Below the pieces are notes generated by a model that saw nothing but the letters and a program-made list of their open reading frames with translations, did no database searches and had not been told where the DNA came from. From Tuberibacillus calidus DSM 17572 (lineage in GTDB: Bacteria > Bacillota > Bacilli > Bacillales > Sporolactobacillaceae): a stretch of DNA of 64,000 nt. Positions 17,138 to 27,372 of the stretch are shown in pieces (position 1 is the first letter of the stretch; every line of letters begins with the position of its first letter). The position numbers and the translations under genes are program-made. Location: assembly GCF_000430685.1 (NCBI RefSeq), contig NZ_KE387193.1, forward strand, positions 1 to 64,000. Reading direction: 5' to 3'.

Positions 17138-18103
17138 TTATCGCCTTCCTTTAATATACGGAATACCGATGGCTTTCGGAGCTTCCGCACGTCCGACAAA
17201 GCCAGCCAAAGCTAAAATGGTGAGGACGTACGGAGCGATGAGCAAATACACACTCGGTACCTCTTTTAGAAGCGGGATGGATTCCCCGGTGATACTTAGG
17301 GATTGGGCAAAACCAAAAAACAATGCGGCACCCAAAGCCCCAATCGGATTCCATTTACCAAAAATCATCGCCGCGAGCGCCAAAAACCCTTGACCAGAAA
17401 TGGTCGTTGGGCCAAAGTTGGTGGCAATGGTGACGACGTAAACAGCACCGCCAATGCCACCAAACGCCCCGCTGAGGACAACGCCAATATAGCGCATCCG
17501 TGAAACGTTAATCCCAAGCGTGTCAGCAGCCATTGGATGCTCACCAACCGAACGGAGACGCAAGCCAAATGGCGTTTTATAAATGACATACCAAACTAAA
17601 AAGCTAAAGATGATCGCCACATAAGACGTATACGCAATATGCGAGAAGAACAGCGGCCCGATAATCGGGATATCATGTAAAAGCGGTACGTTGGCCTTAT
17701 CGATGCGGTAATCAATAAACGGTGTTTGACCGCTTCCTTGAAACAGTTTCTTAACAAGAAACACCGTTAAGCCAAGTGCTAAAAAGTTAATCGCAACGCC
17801 GCTAACCGTTTGGTCGGCGCGAAACGTCACACAAGCGAGCGCATGAAGCAAGGAAAAGAGGCCTCCGCAAATCGCAGCAACGACAAGCGATAACCAGGGC
17901 GATGCGGCACCTAGGCCGAGATGCTCAAACCAAATCGTAAATACCGCTCCGACAAATGCGCCGATGATCATCAACCCTTCAAGACCAATATTGACGACAC
18001 CGGATCGCTCACTGAAGACACCGCCCAAGGCTGTAAAAATAAGAGGTGTTGCCGAAAGAATGGCACTCGGAATGATGATTTCAAGGATTTGCATCAGACT
18101 CAC
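17138..18103 (-). CDS. BMP/nucleoside-family ABC transporter permease (NupQ-like)
   Basis: A 321-residue integral membrane permease of the BPD_transp_2 (branched-chain/ribose/nucleoside) family with about 8-10 hydrophobic helices. Signature: TALGGVFSERSGVVNIGLEGLM (residues about 20-40), shared with NupQ/YufQ of B. subtilis. The start is the GTG at 18103, because GGGGGAG lies 7 bases upstream and the GTGA overlap with the upstream permease stop suggests coupling. It would pair with the upstream permease to form the channel for a nucleoside-type importer, but the ATPase in this operon is truncated. Confidence 0.92.
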   Translation of the reverse strand: MSLMQILEIIIPSAILSATPLIFTALGGVFSERSGVVNIGLEGLMIIGAFVGAVFTIWFEHLGLGAASPWLSLVVAAICGGLFSLLHALACVTFRADQTVSGVAINFLALGLTVFLVKKLFQGSGQTPFIDYRIDKANVPLLHDIPIIGPLFFSHIAYTSYVAIIFSFLVWYVIYKTPFGLRLRSVGEHPMAADTLGINVSRMRYIGVVLSGAFGGIGGAVYVVTIATNFGPTTISGQGFLALAAMIFGKWNPIGALGAALFFGFAQSLSITGESIPLLKEVPSVYLLIAPYVLTILALAGFVGRAEAPKAIGIPYIKGRR

Positions 18104-19164
18104 GATACCTCTCCCCCTTTCTTCAAGCGAGCCATCGCCCATTTAATAATATAACTAGATGCGACAAAGAAAATAATTAACGCGATAATAACTTGAACGA
18201 GATCATTCGGTATGCCGAGCGATTGCATGCTGATGCCACCCGTCTCAAGCGCGGCAAATAAATACGCCGCGAGAACGACGCCAAAGGATGTGTTTAATCC
18301 GAGCAGAGCAACGGCAATGCCATCAAAACCGATTCCGGTAAAATCACCGTTAATTGTCATAAAATGATAAGTGCCAAGCCCTAATGTTGAGCCAGCAGCA
18401 CCGGCAAAAGCACCGGCGATGACGAGTGAGATAATAATATTTCGATTGACGTTCATGCCTGCATACCTGGACGCATCGGGATTATAGCCGACTGCCCGCA
18501 GTTCAAATCCTTTTGTTGTCCGCCAAAGCAAAAACCACATGACAAAAGCTCCAATCAAGGACACAATAATACCCCAATGCAGCCTCGAACCTGTCGTCAA
18601 ATCCGTCAAAAACTGTGAGGATAGTGACGCATTATCAGGAATGACCGGTGTATGTTCCCCTTTTGCAAAAAGAAAATTTCGGATAATAGCATTCGTCATA
18701 TGAAGGGCAATATAGTTCATCATGATGGTGGTAATGACTTCGTGAACATGAAAGCGCGCTTTTAACAAGCCGGGAATAAATCCCCAAAGTCCGCCAGCTA
18801 CTGCAGCCACTAGAATACAAAAAGGAATCGCCAAAATCTTCGGCAAATCCGGAACAGCTAGGGCTGCTGCAACCGAGGCGAGCCAACCTACCAAGAGCTG
18901 ACCTTCGACACCGATGTTAAACAACCCCGTGCGGAAAGCAAAGGCGACGGATAACCCGGACAAGATCAGCGGAATCATTGTCACAAACGTCTCACCAGCA
19001 TAGTATGGATCCATAAAGACCATTTGAAAAATCGACAAATAGGCAGAAGCCGGGTTATAGCCACTGATCACCATGATGACAGCGCCGGCGATGAGCCCAA
19101 GCAAAACGGAGATAACAGGGATGAGCGCATTGGATAATTTATTGCTTTTCATGAGATTCCGCAT
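18100..19164 (-). CDS. BMP/nucleoside-family ABC transporter permease (NupP-like)
   Basis: A 354-residue permease with about 9 hydrophobic helices and the family signature LSGLSVAFAFRTGLFNIGVEGQLLVG (residues about 69-94) plus NPDASRYAGMNV, typical of the EAA-like cytoplasmic loop. Closest named match is NupP/YufP. The ATG at 19164 follows a GGGGGGG run by 7 bases and overlaps the end of the broken ATPase gene. The reading frame is intact, so the loss upstream is either recent or the permeases work with an ATPase from elsewhere. Confidence 0.92.
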   Translation of the reverse strand: MRNLMKSNKLSNALIPVISVLLGLIAGAVIMVISGYNPASAYLSIFQMVFMDPYYAGETFVTMIPLILSGLSVAFAFRTGLFNIGVEGQLLVGWLASVAAALAVPDLPKILAIPFCILVAAVAGGLWGFIPGLLKARFHVHEVITTIMMNYIALHMTNAIIRNFLFAKGEHTPVIPDNASLSSQFLTDLTTGSRLHWGIIVSLIGAFVMWFLLWRTTKGFELRAVGYNPDASRYAGMNVNRNIIISLVIAGAFAGAAGSTLGLGTYHFMTINGDFTGIGFDGIAVALLGLNTSFGVVLAAYLFAALETGGISMQSLGIPNDLVQVIIALIIFFVASSYIIKWAMARLKKGGEVS

Positions 19165-19675
19165 GATGAGTCCCCCCCGTCAGTTTGTGGCCGGCCATCA
19201 GCAACCCGATTTCTTCTTCATTTGTTTCGCGCGGATTTAAGATATCAATGATCTTACCATCATAAATCACGGCGATGCGGTCGCTGATATTCATGATTTC
19301 ATCCAACTCCAACGATACGAGAAGCACGGCCTTTCCCTTTTTACGCTGTTCAATTAAGCGCTTATGAATAAATTCAATCGCACCGACGTCCAAGCCCCGC
19401 GTCGGCTGACTCGCGATCAACAAATCTGGGTCCCTGTCCACTTCGCGGGCAATAATCGCTTTCTGCTGGTTACCGCCGGATAAAGCCCGCGCTGGCGTAT
19501 CAACGCTCGGTGTGCGCACATCAAATTCCTTAATCAGCCGTTGTGCATGCTTTTTGATTTCATCGAAACGCATCAGTCCGCCGCGAGCAAAAGGCTTTTG
19601 ATAATAGGTTTCGAGTACCATATTATCCCCAATGGAAAAATCCAAAACGAGGCCATGCTTATGGCGGTCTCCAAC
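19139..19675 (-). pseudogene. Truncated ABC transporter ATPase (NupO-like), only the C-terminal third remains
   Basis: About 178 codons homologous to the end of sugar/nucleoside ABC ATPases that carry two nucleotide-binding domains (about 510 residues). Present: DRHKHGL, ABC signature LSGGNQQKAI, Walker B LLIASQPTRGLD and LLVSLELDE. Missing: the whole first domain and the Walker A half of the second. The homologous frame begins at about 19669 and is preceded in frame by a TAA at 19678-19676. Only 40 bases separate that stop from the spoIIIE stop. An internal ATG at 19645 (GGGGATAATATGG context not convincing) could express a fragment, but without Walker A it could not bind ATP normally. The substrate-binding lipoprotein gene expected upstream is also absent. 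Confidence 0.88.
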
Positions 19676-19717
19676 TTATGCAGATTTTCGTTAAAAAATT
19701 TGTCTAAATTTGTCGAG

Positions 19718-22012
19718 TTATGATGTTTTTTCTTCATCACTCTTACTAATTAACACTTCCCGCGGCCGCGAACCTTCATATGGCCCGACAATTTGCCGCG
19801 CCTCCATGGCATCGATCAGGCGTGCCGCACGGGCGTAACCGATTCGAAAACGCCGTTGAAGCATGGATACCGATGCAGTCTGCATATCGACGACGAGTTT
19901 GACCGCTTCATCAAACAGTTCATCATCAACCTCATCCGGTCCGCCTTCCGGTTCATCATCGGGAATCATATTTTCTTGATATTGCGCTTTTTGTTGAGAT
20001 ATAACGAAATCAACGACTCGCTCAACTTCCTCGTCGGTCAAAAATGCCCCTTGAATCCGCGTGGGCTTGGAAGCTCCGATGGGTAAAAAGAGCATGTCCC
20101 CTTTGCCCAGCAATTTCTCAGCGCCAGCGCTGTCAAGAATCGTCCTTGAGTCCGTTTGCGAGGAGACGCTAAAGGCGATCCGCGATGGGATATTGGCTTT
20201 AATTACACCAGTGATGACATCGACGGACGGGCGCTGGGTCGCAATAATGAGGTGAATGCCCGCCGCCCGGGCCATCTGAGCGAGACGTGTAATGCCATCT
20301 TCCACATCTTTGGAAGCGACCATCATCAGATCAGCCAACTCATCGATAATCACAACAATATACGGCATGAGCGGTTGTTGCTCACCGGTTTCTTCATTGC
20401 GTTTTCGAATAATGTTATTATAGCTTTCAAGATTGCGGGTTCCGGTTTCGGAAAACCGTTCATAACGCCGCTCCATCTCTTCTACGACTTTTTTTAATGC
20501 AAGAGAAGCTTTTTTCGGGTCTGTGACGACCGGTGTCAATAAATGCGGCACCCCGTTGTAACCGTTTAGCTCAACCATTTTCGGGTCGACCATCAAAAGT
20601 TTGACTTCATGCGGTTTTGTTCGCATTAAAATGCTCGTAATGATGCAATTAATGCAGACGCTTTTCCCGCTACCAGTTGCACCGGCAATGAGTAGGTGCG
20701 GCATCTTCGCTAGATCAGCCATGATCGGTACGCCGGATATATCCCGTCCGAGCCCGATGGCCAGTTTCGAGCTTTCCCGTTTTGCCTCATCCGAATCCAA
20801 TACTTCGCGAAGACTGACCATTGCGATTTCTTGATTCGGAACTTCAATGCCGACGGCGGATTTGCCGGGGATCGGCGCTTCAATGCGCACCCCTTTCGCC
20901 GCAAGCGCCAAGGCAATATCGTCGCTAAGGCTGACGATGCGGCTGACCTTCACACCGACATCGGGATAAACCTCATATTTCGTCACGGATGGACCGAGAT
21001 GCACTTTTTTTATCTTCGCCTTGACGCCGAAGCTTTCAAAAGTTCTTTCCAGCTTTTTCACATTTGTCGCGATATGTTTTTTTTCACCGGCCTGAGTTTG
21101 TACAGGCGGACGGTTCAATAGATCGATCGGTGGCAAAACATAGGTTTCATTTTCAGGTTCCGAGTGAATTTGAAAGGAGTCGGGAGTCGCTTCTTTTTCC
21201 CTTTCCGATTTTACAGAGGTCTGTCCGTTTTGCTCCGTTGGGACTTCACGAATGTTTTCATTAAAGTCATGAATGACTGGCGGCTCCTCTGGCAATGTCG
21301 TAAGCTCTGGGTTGTCCATTTCGGTCGGTTCCATTGTAGAAGGCGAGGACGATGCCCTTTTCGCTTGCTGTTGAGCTTTTCGTTTCTCCCAATTCATTTT
21401 TTGCCTTTCCCATATCGCCTTATTCGCGGACTTCGTTTTATTCAATAGACGTTCCATACCATCGCGGAGCGAACGGCCGCTGAGTAAAATGATGCCGACG
21501 AGGATTAAAATGATCGACATGAACAGCGCACCTTGAGTGCCAAACATGAGAAAGAAAAAAGCAAAACCAACCGCACCGATCATCCCACCGCCTAAGTATT
21601 TGGAGGGAATGTCACCGATGATTTGCCCTTTGTAAAGTTCCCAAGTGTTGCGGATGACTGAAGCATCTTGCCACTGGCCGTTTCCGGTTAAGGCTTCAAA
21701 TAATTTGACATGGGTAAATAAAAGTATCGCAAAAACGAGGAGATATGCCCCTGTCAGCCTTCTTGAAAAAAACGACGGTTGCTTGCGGTGCCATATGTAA
21801 TAAATCGAGAGTGAAAAAGTGCCTAATAAGATGAGACTCCACCAGTTCCCGGCAAAAAAGCGAGCCAGTTGATAAATGACCCGGCCGACCACACCCATTT
21901 TTGCCAGTCCAATACATGTGATGGCAAATAACAAAATGCCCGAGATCTCATAAATGATGGATTGCTTCCACCCCTTATGAGCATGGCGTTTCCGTCTTTT
22001 CCTTTTGGCCAT
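19718..22012 (-). CDS. spoIIIE: DNA translocase SpoIIIE/FtsK
   Basis: A 764-residue membrane-anchored dsDNA pump that moves the chromosome into the forespore. Order: basic N-terminus (AKRKRRKRH), four hydrophobic helices (about 20-170), Pro/Glu-rich linker (about 190-300), alpha and beta motor domains with Walker [10 protein letters not shown] and Walker [13 protein letters not shown], and the C-terminal gamma winged helix ([19 protein letters not shown]) that reads orientation sequences. The ATG at 22012 follows AGGGTGG by 5 bases; the frame open to 22021 is not needed. It follows ylzJ-tepA as in B. subtilis and is directly followed by the deletion scar. Confidence 0.97.
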   Translation of the reverse strand: MAKRKRRKRHAHKGWKQSIIYEISGILLFAITCIGLAKMGVVGRVIYQLARFFAGNWWSLILLGTFSLSIYYIWHRKQPSFFSRRLTGAYLLVFAILLFTHVKLFEALTGNGQWQDASVIRNTWELYKGQIIGDIPSKYLGGGMIGAVGFAFFFLMFGTQGALFMSIILILVGIILLSGRSLRDGMERLLNKTKSANKAIWERQKMNWEKRKAQQQAKRASSSPSTMEPTEMDNPELTTLPEEPPVIHDFNENIREVPTEQNGQTSVKSEREKEATPDSFQIHSEPENETYVLPPIDLLNRPPVQTQAGEKKHIATNVKKLERTFESFGVKAKIKKVHLGPSVTKYEVYPDVGVKVSRIVSLSDDIALALAAKGVRIEAPIPGKSAVGIEVPNQEIAMVSLREVLDSDEAKRESSKLAIGLGRDISGVPIMADLAKMPHLLIAGATGSGKSVCINCIITSILMRTKPHEVKLLMVDPKMVELNGYNGVPHLLTPVVTDPKKASLALKKVVEEMERRYERFSETGTRNLESYNNIIRKRNEETGEQQPLMPYIVVIIDELADLMMVASKDVEDGITRLAQMARAAGIHLIIATQRPSVDVITGVIKANIPSRIAFSVSSQTDSRTILDSAGAEKLLGKGDMLFLPIGASKPTRIQGAFLTDEEVERVVDFVISQQKAQYQENMIPDDEPEGGPDEVDDELFDEAVKLVVDMQTASVSMLQRRFRIGYARAARLIDAMEARQIVGPYEGSRPREVLISKSDEEKTS

Positions 22013-22124
22013 AAGGACCACCCTAATCTCATAAAATTAAAGAAGGTTAGCGGGCTAAACGCGGCGCCCGCTTGCTCGTCTACTTATACTCTACATGATG
22101 TCTTGCGTTTCTTCAAAGGTAACC

Positions 22125-22358
22125 TTAGTGCCAAAAAGGTTTTAGCCCGATTTTTTTTCCTGGTTGAAAACGGGCATCGAGAAAGTGGGAGGGATTTGAG
22201 CTGATCAAGCGAACAATTTCATACTCTTCCTCATTGACTTGTGCCACTTCAAGAAATGCCCCGCCGATATCTATGGTGCGTCGCTTTTTTTTCTTTTCAT
22301 CCTCCACCTCCTCCTCACCAAAAATCTGTTCCATCGGTATCAGTGTGTACAATACCAT
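22125..22358 (-). CDS. ylzJ: YlzJ-like protein
   Basis: A 77-residue protein. The N-terminal [16 protein letters not shown] matches the start of YlzJ, encoded between tepA and spoIIIE in B. subtilis; an acidic then basic stretch (EEVEDEKKKKRR) follows. The start overlaps the tepA stop (TAATG), so it is coupled. About 100 bases separate it from spoIIIE. Function unknown; the call rests on N-terminal sequence and position. Confidence 0.85.
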   Translation of the reverse strand: MVLYTLIPMEQIFGEEEVEDEKKKKRRTIDIGGAFLEVAQVNEEEYEIVRLISSNPSHFLDARFQPGKKIGLKPFWH

Positions 22359-23098
22359 TACTGCATCACCCGATTCACACGTTGTTTTCCGCGCCGTTCC
22401 TCAATTAATTGATGGAGTTTACCAAGGGCTTGGGCGACGCCGCCGACTTCATCAATCAGCCCGTATTCTACCGCTTGCCTGCCGACGACATTTGTCCCCA
22501 CATCGGTCGTGAGACTTGCCTTGCTGTACATCAGCTCCTTAAATTTCTCTTCTGAAATATGGGAATGCTCGACAACAAAACGGGTGATGCGCTCTTGAAT
22601 TTTTTCAATGTAATCAAAACTTTGCGGGACACCGATGACAAGACCGCTCATCCTCACCGGATGAATCAACATCGTTGCACTTTCGGCGATAAATGAATAG
22701 TCGGCAGAAACGGCGATCGGCACCCCTATGGAATGCCCTCCGCCGATGACAAGGGCAACCGTCGGTTTTGAAAGCGTTGAAATCATTTCCGCGATGGCTA
22801 GCCCTGCTTCCACATCGCCACCAACGGTGTTTAACATCACCAATAAACCCTCGATTTTTTCATTTTGTTCGATGGCAATAATTTGTGGGATCAAATGTTC
22901 ATATTTGGTCGTTTTGTTTTTTGGCGGGAGGGCGAGATGCCCTTCGATTTGACCGATAATCGTCAAACAGTGAATATTGCTTTCGGCTGCGGCAACATTC
23001 GTTTGACCCAATTTTTGTATTTGCTCCATAAGCGTATTTTGTTGTTGATTTTCTTGAGTTTCTTGTTGTTCTTGTTGTTCTTCCATTTCGTTGGACAT
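22358..23098 (-). CDS. tepA: TepA/YlfB, ClpP-fold protease-like protein
   Basis: A 246-residue ClpP/SppA-fold protein. The Gln/Glu-rich N-terminus (residues about 3-22) precedes the ClpP-type core with [17 protein letters not shown], the nucleophile-elbow-like [17 protein letters not shown] and [10 protein letters not shown]. TepA was first described as improving preprotein translocation in B. subtilis, and related proteins degrade small spore proteins during outgrowth. The start at 23098 is chosen because AAAGGATGG lies 5 bases before it; the ATG four codons upstream abuts the site. It leads the tepA-ylzJ-spoIIIE unit. Confidence 0.92.
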   Translation of the reverse strand: MSNEMEEQQEQQETQENQQQNTLMEQIQKLGQTNVAAAESNIHCLTIIGQIEGHLALPPKNKTTKYEHLIPQIIAIEQNEKIEGLLVMLNTVGGDVEAGLAIAEMISTLSKPTVALVIGGGHSIGVPIAVSADYSFIAESATMLIHPVRMSGLVIGVPQSFDYIEKIQERITRFVVEHSHISEEKFKELMYSKASLTTDVGTNVVGRQAVEYGLIDEVGGVAQALGKLHQLIEERRGKQRVNRVMQ

Positions 23099-23286
23099 AT
23101 ATGCCATCCTTTCCTGCATCTATGGTTAAGACTTGTTTTAGTATTTGAATGACAACGGTTTTTGATGCAGGTGCGATGCAAAAGAACGACTCGTCAACGT
23201 TAAATGATTTTTCAAAAGCCGCCGCAAAGCCTATATGGCACTTAAGCTGACTTGACAAGATGTTCTCTTTCCTTACTTATATAAAA

Positions 23287-23312
23287 AAGACGATGCCCGT
23301 AGACATCGTCTT
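23287..23312 (-). terminator. rnjB terminator
   Basis: AAGACGATG and CATCGTCTT pair around an 8-base loop, followed by a T run on the minus strand, 6 bases after the rnjB stop. Confidence 0.93.
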
Positions 23313-23317
23313 CCATG

Positions 23318-24979
23318 TTATATTTCCATAATGATTGGCAAAATCATTGGGCGGCGTTTCGTTTTTTCATAAAGATAGCGGTTTAAGCTGTCGCGGATGC
23401 CGTTTTTCAACGAAGACCATTCGGAAACATTCTGTGTCAGAGATTTCGACAACACTTCCCTTACAATACGGATGGCATCTTCAATCAAGGCTTCGGATTC
23501 TCTGACATAGACGAAACCGCGGGTGATGATCTCCGGTCCCGACAAAATTTTCTTGCTTTGTTTTCCAATTGTGACGACAACGATTAACGTTCCGTCTTCG
23601 GCAAGAAGCCGGCGATCGCGTAAAACAATGTTGCCGACATCGCCAACACCGAGTCCATCCACGAGTACCTGTCCAGCCGGAACTTTTTCCGTCTCACGCG
23701 CCACACCATCCGAAAACTCAACAACATCACCTTTATCCAGCAGAAAAATATGATGTAATGGCATGCCAGTTGAGGCCGCAATATCCATATGCGCTTTTAA
23801 CAGACGAAATTCCCCATGAATCGGAATTAAATATTTCGGCCTTACCAGTTCTATCATCAATTTCAAATCTTCTTGGGATGCGTGCCCGGAAACGTGAACA
23901 TCGTCTCCATAAACGACTGTAACGCCAAGGCGCATCAGCGCATCAATCGCTTTGGTCACATCCTTCTCATCTGCCGGTGTTGCTGATGATGCATAGATAA
24001 ATAAATCATTAGCTTTGGCACTAATCCGTTTGTGCGTATGAGCAGAAATCCGCATTAACGGTGACATCGGATCACCGGTTTGACCGGCAGAAATGATGCA
24101 GATTTCACGATCTGGTCGCTTATCGATCTTATCTAAATTGATAAACGCGTTTTTGGGGATGTGTAAATACCCTAATTTTGACGCCAGTCCGATAATTCGT
24201 TCCAAATATCTGCCGTCCAAAGCTATTTTTCGGTTTGTCTGAACGGCTGCGTTTATCACTTGTTGAATGCGATGGATATTGGAAGCGTAAAGGGCCGTGA
24301 TGACTCTACCTTCCGCAAAATAAAAATAGTCTTCCAGTCGCGGGCCGATCACGGATTCAGACGGAGTATTCCCCGGACGATCGGCATTTTTGCTGTCGCT
24401 TAATAAGCAGAGCACACCTTCATCGCCGATCCGAGCTAATTTACTTAAATCAAATTTCACGCCATCAACGGGCGTATAATCAAATTTAAAATCGCCGGTA
24501 TGAACGACAGCCCCTTGGGATGTATGAAAGGCAATGCCGATGGAATCAGGCACGCTATGGTTGGTTTTAAAAAATGAGATGCGGTGCCCACCAATCGTCA
24601 CATCTTTATTTGGATCGATCGTCACCATCATCGGCTTTTTCGTCATTTGCGCCTCTTTAAAAATCAGCTCAAGAAGCTGTAGCGTAAACAACGTTCCGTA
24701 CACCGGTGCTTTTATTTTCCTGATCAAATAAGGCAGGCCCCCGATATGTGCCTGGTGGGCATGAGTCAGAAAAATCGCTTTAATGCGGTCCTTATTTTGC
24801 TCAAGGTAAGTCGTATCCGGAATAACGCTATCCACGCCGAGCATTTCATCTTTTGGGTGCATTAACCCCGCATCCACAATGAAAATATCACCGTTCAACT
24901 CAATAACGGTCATATTACTGCCAATTTCGCCAACGCCGCCCATCGCATAAACCCTGATTTTTTCATCAGTCGTCTGCAA
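23318..24979 (-). CDS. rnjB: Ribonuclease J, J2 type
   Basis: A 553-residue metallo-beta-lactamase/beta-CASP RNase: N-terminal lactamase domain (GGVGEIG, VDAGLMHP), beta-CASP insert (about 205-370) and C-terminal domain. In RNase J the zinc motif is HxHxDH; here it is HAHQAHIGG (about residue 73), with Ala replacing Asp, and HSGD-like residues elsewhere are partly kept (HTGDFKFD, HVSGHAS, IPIHGEFR). That weak active site and its place beside tepA match the low-activity partner RNase J2, which forms a complex with J1. The start is a TTG at 24979, 8 bases after GGGAGG. A sigma-A promoter lies upstream. Confidence 0.93.
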   Translation of the reverse strand: MQTTDEKIRVYAMGGVGEIGSNMTVIELNGDIFIVDAGLMHPKDEMLGVDSVIPDTTYLEQNKDRIKAIFLTHAHQAHIGGLPYLIRKIKAPVYGTLFTLQLLELIFKEAQMTKKPMMVTIDPNKDVTIGGHRISFFKTNHSVPDSIGIAFHTSQGAVVHTGDFKFDYTPVDGVKFDLSKLARIGDEGVLCLLSDSKNADRPGNTPSESVIGPRLEDYFYFAEGRVITALYASNIHRIQQVINAAVQTNRKIALDGRYLERIIGLASKLGYLHIPKNAFINLDKIDKRPDREICIISAGQTGDPMSPLMRISAHTHKRISAKANDLFIYASSATPADEKDVTKAIDALMRLGVTVVYGDDVHVSGHASQEDLKLMIELVRPKYLIPIHGEFRLLKAHMDIAASTGMPLHHIFLLDKGDVVEFSDGVARETEKVPAGQVLVDGLGVGDVGNIVLRDRRLLAEDGTLIVVVTIGKQSKKILSGPEIITRGFVYVRESEALIEDAIRIVREVLSKSLTQNVSEWSSLKNGIRDSLNRYLYEKTKRRPMILPIIMEI

Positions 24980-25045
24980 TGAGCATTCCTCCCAGTATTC
25001 AATTTTTATAGAACGATCGATTCACCCGTACCAATCATTGGTCTT

Positions 25046-25075
25046 ATTATAACCGAATCAGCGCTCCTTTCACAA
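25046..25075 (-). promoter_or_regulatory. Sigma-A promoter for rnjB
   Basis: Minus-strand TTGTGA (25075-25070), 18 bp, TATAAT (25051-25046), about 65 bases before the rnjB start. Confidence 0.72.
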
Positions 25076-25142
25076 GACCAAACGGGATAATTAGCTTAAA
25101 AGACGATCCCATCCATAGATTCTCCCAAAAAACAAAAAATAA

Positions 25143-25168
25143 AAAGAGGGTGACAACGTCCCCTCTTT
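25143..25168 (-). terminator. dapA terminator
   Basis: AAAGAGGGGAC and GTCACCCTCTTT pair with one bulged base, followed by TTATTTTTTGTTTTTT on the minus strand. Confidence 0.85.
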
Positions 25169-26049
25169 TAACTGTTTTCTTGGTAGCGCGAAAAAACGCG
25201 CTCTAATTCGCTTTTTTCCCCAGCAGTCAGCGGAACCAGCGGCAGCCGGACATCGCCAACTTCCACGCCGATTTTGTTTAACAGCGCCTTGGTGGGCGCA
25301 GGGCTCGGCTGGGCAAACAATTGGCGCATGATCGGCAGTAATTGGCGGTGAAGGTCTGCGGCTTGTTTAATATTACCCGTTAAATACGCCTCAATCATCT
25401 GCGCCATTTCTCGCCCGACGACGTGAGAGGCGACCGATATCACCCCATAACCGCCAATCGCCAAAATCGGTAAGGTAATCCCGTCATCACCGCTGTATAC
25501 GACAAAATCATCGGGTGTCCGTTCGATAATTTCAGCCACTTGATCCAAGTTGCCGCTCGCTTCTTTGACACAAACGATGTTGTCGATCTCTGAGAGTTTG
25601 ACAATGGTGTCTGCCGTCACATTGACATTTGAACGGGATGGGATATTGTAAATCATAACGGGCAAATGCACGGATTCGCTAACGGCTTTGAAATGCTGGT
25701 ACAGCCCTTCTTGATTTGGTTTGTTGTAATAGGGGGCGACGAGCATGACGCCATCGACGCCGATTTTTTCCGCCTCTTTCGTTAGTTCAATCGTGGTTTT
25801 CGTATTGTTCGAACCCGTTCCAGCAATAACCGGCACTCTTCCAGCTGAAGCTTCGATCACTTCCGCAAATAAGGTCAATTTTTCCTCATGGCTGAGTGTC
25901 GGCGATTCCCCGGTCGTTCCCGCAACGACCAAACCTTCTGTACCATGGTCTATTAAATGATCGACTAATTTTTTTATTCGATTCGCATCTAACGCGCCAT
26001 GATCATCAAAGGGGGTCACCATTGCCGTTAATAATCGACCAAAAACCAT
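25168..26049 (-). CDS. dapA: 4-hydroxy-tetrahydrodipicolinate synthase
   Basis: Condenses aspartate semialdehyde with pyruvate, the first committed step to diaminopimelate, lysine and dipicolinate. 293 residues as in the family. Key elements: GTTGESPTL, the YNIPSRSNV segment with the catalytic Tyr, and the Schiff-base Lys in CVKEASGN. AAGGAGG is 8 bases before the ATG at 26049, so the extra 7 residues upstream are dropped. Last gene of asd-dapG-dapA; its product feeds DpaA/DpaB in spore formation. Confidence 0.97.
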   Translation of the reverse strand: MVFGRLLTAMVTPFDDHGALDANRIKKLVDHLIDHGTEGLVVAGTTGESPTLSHEEKLTLFAEVIEASAGRVPVIAGTGSNNTKTTIELTKEAEKIGVDGVMLVAPYYNKPNQEGLYQHFKAVSESVHLPVMIYNIPSRSNVNVTADTIVKLSEIDNIVCVKEASGNLDQVAEIIERTPDDFVVYSGDDGITLPILAIGGYGVISVASHVVGREMAQMIEAYLTGNIKQAADLHRQLLPIMRQLFAQPSPAPTKALLNKIGVEVGDVRLPLVPLTAGEKSELERVFSRYQENS

Positions 26050-26122
26050 AAAGAGTTCCTCCTTAGTCACCGTAAAAAGTGACAGTGAGATTAACGCTCT
26101 GAAATCGACCTTTTACACTAAA

Positions 26123-27358
26123 TTAATAGTTGTAGGTTTTCTCGACTTCTTCCTTTTCAAGTTCAAACGTTTTGTGCAAGGCATTGACCGCAGCCTTTAA
26201 ATGCTTTTGATGAATTAATACCCAAATGGTCGTATGCGAATCGGCCGATTGTAAAATTTGAATGCCCAAATCGGTTAAGGCGCTGACGATTTTCGCCATG
26301 ACCCCCGGCACTCCAGCGATCCCAGCACCGACCGCGGAAACCTTTGCACAACCGCGATGACATTCAGGTTGATAACCGAGTTGTTTCAGTGCGTCAAGTG
26401 CCCGATCCGTGACATGGTCGCTGACCGTATAGACGATTTCTTGCGGGCTGATATTGAAAAAGTCCACACTGATATGTTCTTGAGCCATTGCTTTAAAAAC
26501 CTTCGCCTGGAAATCAAACTCTCCTTCTCCGGCCTTCACTTTTATCTGTGTCACATTATCCATGTATGTGATCCCGGTGATCAACCGCTCTTGAACATCG
26601 CGACCGCGGTTGATTTTTTTAATGGACGTCACAAGCGTCCCAGGATGGTCCGTATAGGTAGAGCGAATGCGCAGCGGTACTTTGGCGTTCATCGCAATTT
26701 CCACCGCTCTTGGGTGGATGACCTTTGCCCCTTGATACGCCATATTGCACACTTCAGTATACGTCATTACTTGCAGTTTGCGCGCATTGGCCACAATGCG
26801 GGGGTCCGCTGTCATGACGCCATCCACATCGGTAAAAATATCAATCCATTCCGCATTGAGGGCCGCCCCTAAAGCGGCAGCCGAAGTATCACTACCGCCG
26901 CGGCCGATGGTTGTGATTTCACCGGTTTTGGTTTGCCCCTGAAAACCAGCGACAACGACGCAATCAAGGGTTTTCAGCGCCTGGCGGAGGCGTTCCGTTT
27001 TCATTTCAATAATTTTGGCGTTGGTATGATTTTCACTCGTTCGAAAACCGGCCTGACCACCCGTATAGGCTTCGGTTTTGAGGTGGTAAGAACGGAGCAA
27101 ATTGGAAAAAACGACAGCGGAAATGGTTTCGCCGCAGGATAAAAGCAAATCCACTTCCCGCTTGCTCGCTCTTTCCGTTTGGATTAAGTCGAGTAGTGTA
27201 TCAGTGGCGTAGGGATCGCCTTTTCTTCCCATCGCCGATACAACTACGACGACTTTATAGCCTTCTTTGACGGCTTTTCGGACGTGCTCCGCTGCGCGCT
27301 TTCGTCCCTCTTCATTTTGTACAGATGTGCCGCCAAATTTCTGGACAATAATTTTCAT
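26123..27358 (-). CDS. dapG: Aspartate kinase (DapG, diaminopimelate-sensitive type)
   Basis: Phosphorylates aspartate to start the aspartate-family pathway. 411 residues: N-terminal kinase domain with KIIVQKFGGTSV, VVVSAMGRKGDPYATD and GRGGSDTSAAALG, then two C-terminal ACT domains (about 265-400) for allosteric control. In B. subtilis DapG, inhibited by meso-diaminopimelate, is encoded between asd and dapA, and the same order here supports the isozyme call. AGGTAGGA lies 5 bases before the ATG at 27358. Confidence 0.96.
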   Translation of the reverse strand: MKIIVQKFGGTSVQNEEGRKRAAEHVRKAVKEGYKVVVVVSAMGRKGDPYATDTLLDLIQTERASKREVDLLLSCGETISAVVFSNLLRSYHLKTEAYTGGQAGFRTSENHTNAKIIEMKTERLRQALKTLDCVVVAGFQGQTKTGEITTIGRGGSDTSAAALGAALNAEWIDIFTDVDGVMTADPRIVANARKLQVMTYTEVCNMAYQGAKVIHPRAVEIAMNAKVPLRIRSTYTDHPGTLVTSIKKINRGRDVQERLITGITYMDNVTQIKVKAGEGEFDFQAKVFKAMAQEHISVDFFNISPQEIVYTVSDHVTDRALDALKQLGYQPECHRGCAKVSAVGAGIAGVPGVMAKIVSALTDLGIQILQSADSHTTIWVLIHQKHLKAAVNALHKTFELEKEEVEKTYNY

Positions 27359-27372
27359 GATCATCCTACCTT

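Noticed and set aside
19646-19717. Insertion sequence remnant at the ATPase deletion
   Set aside because: The 40-base AT-rich scar has short repeats but no recognisable terminal inverted repeats or transposase; kept only as a hypothesis in the deletion finding.
26357-26872. 171-codon plus-strand frame
   Set aside because: Antisense to dapG; composition is that of a reverse-complement shadow.
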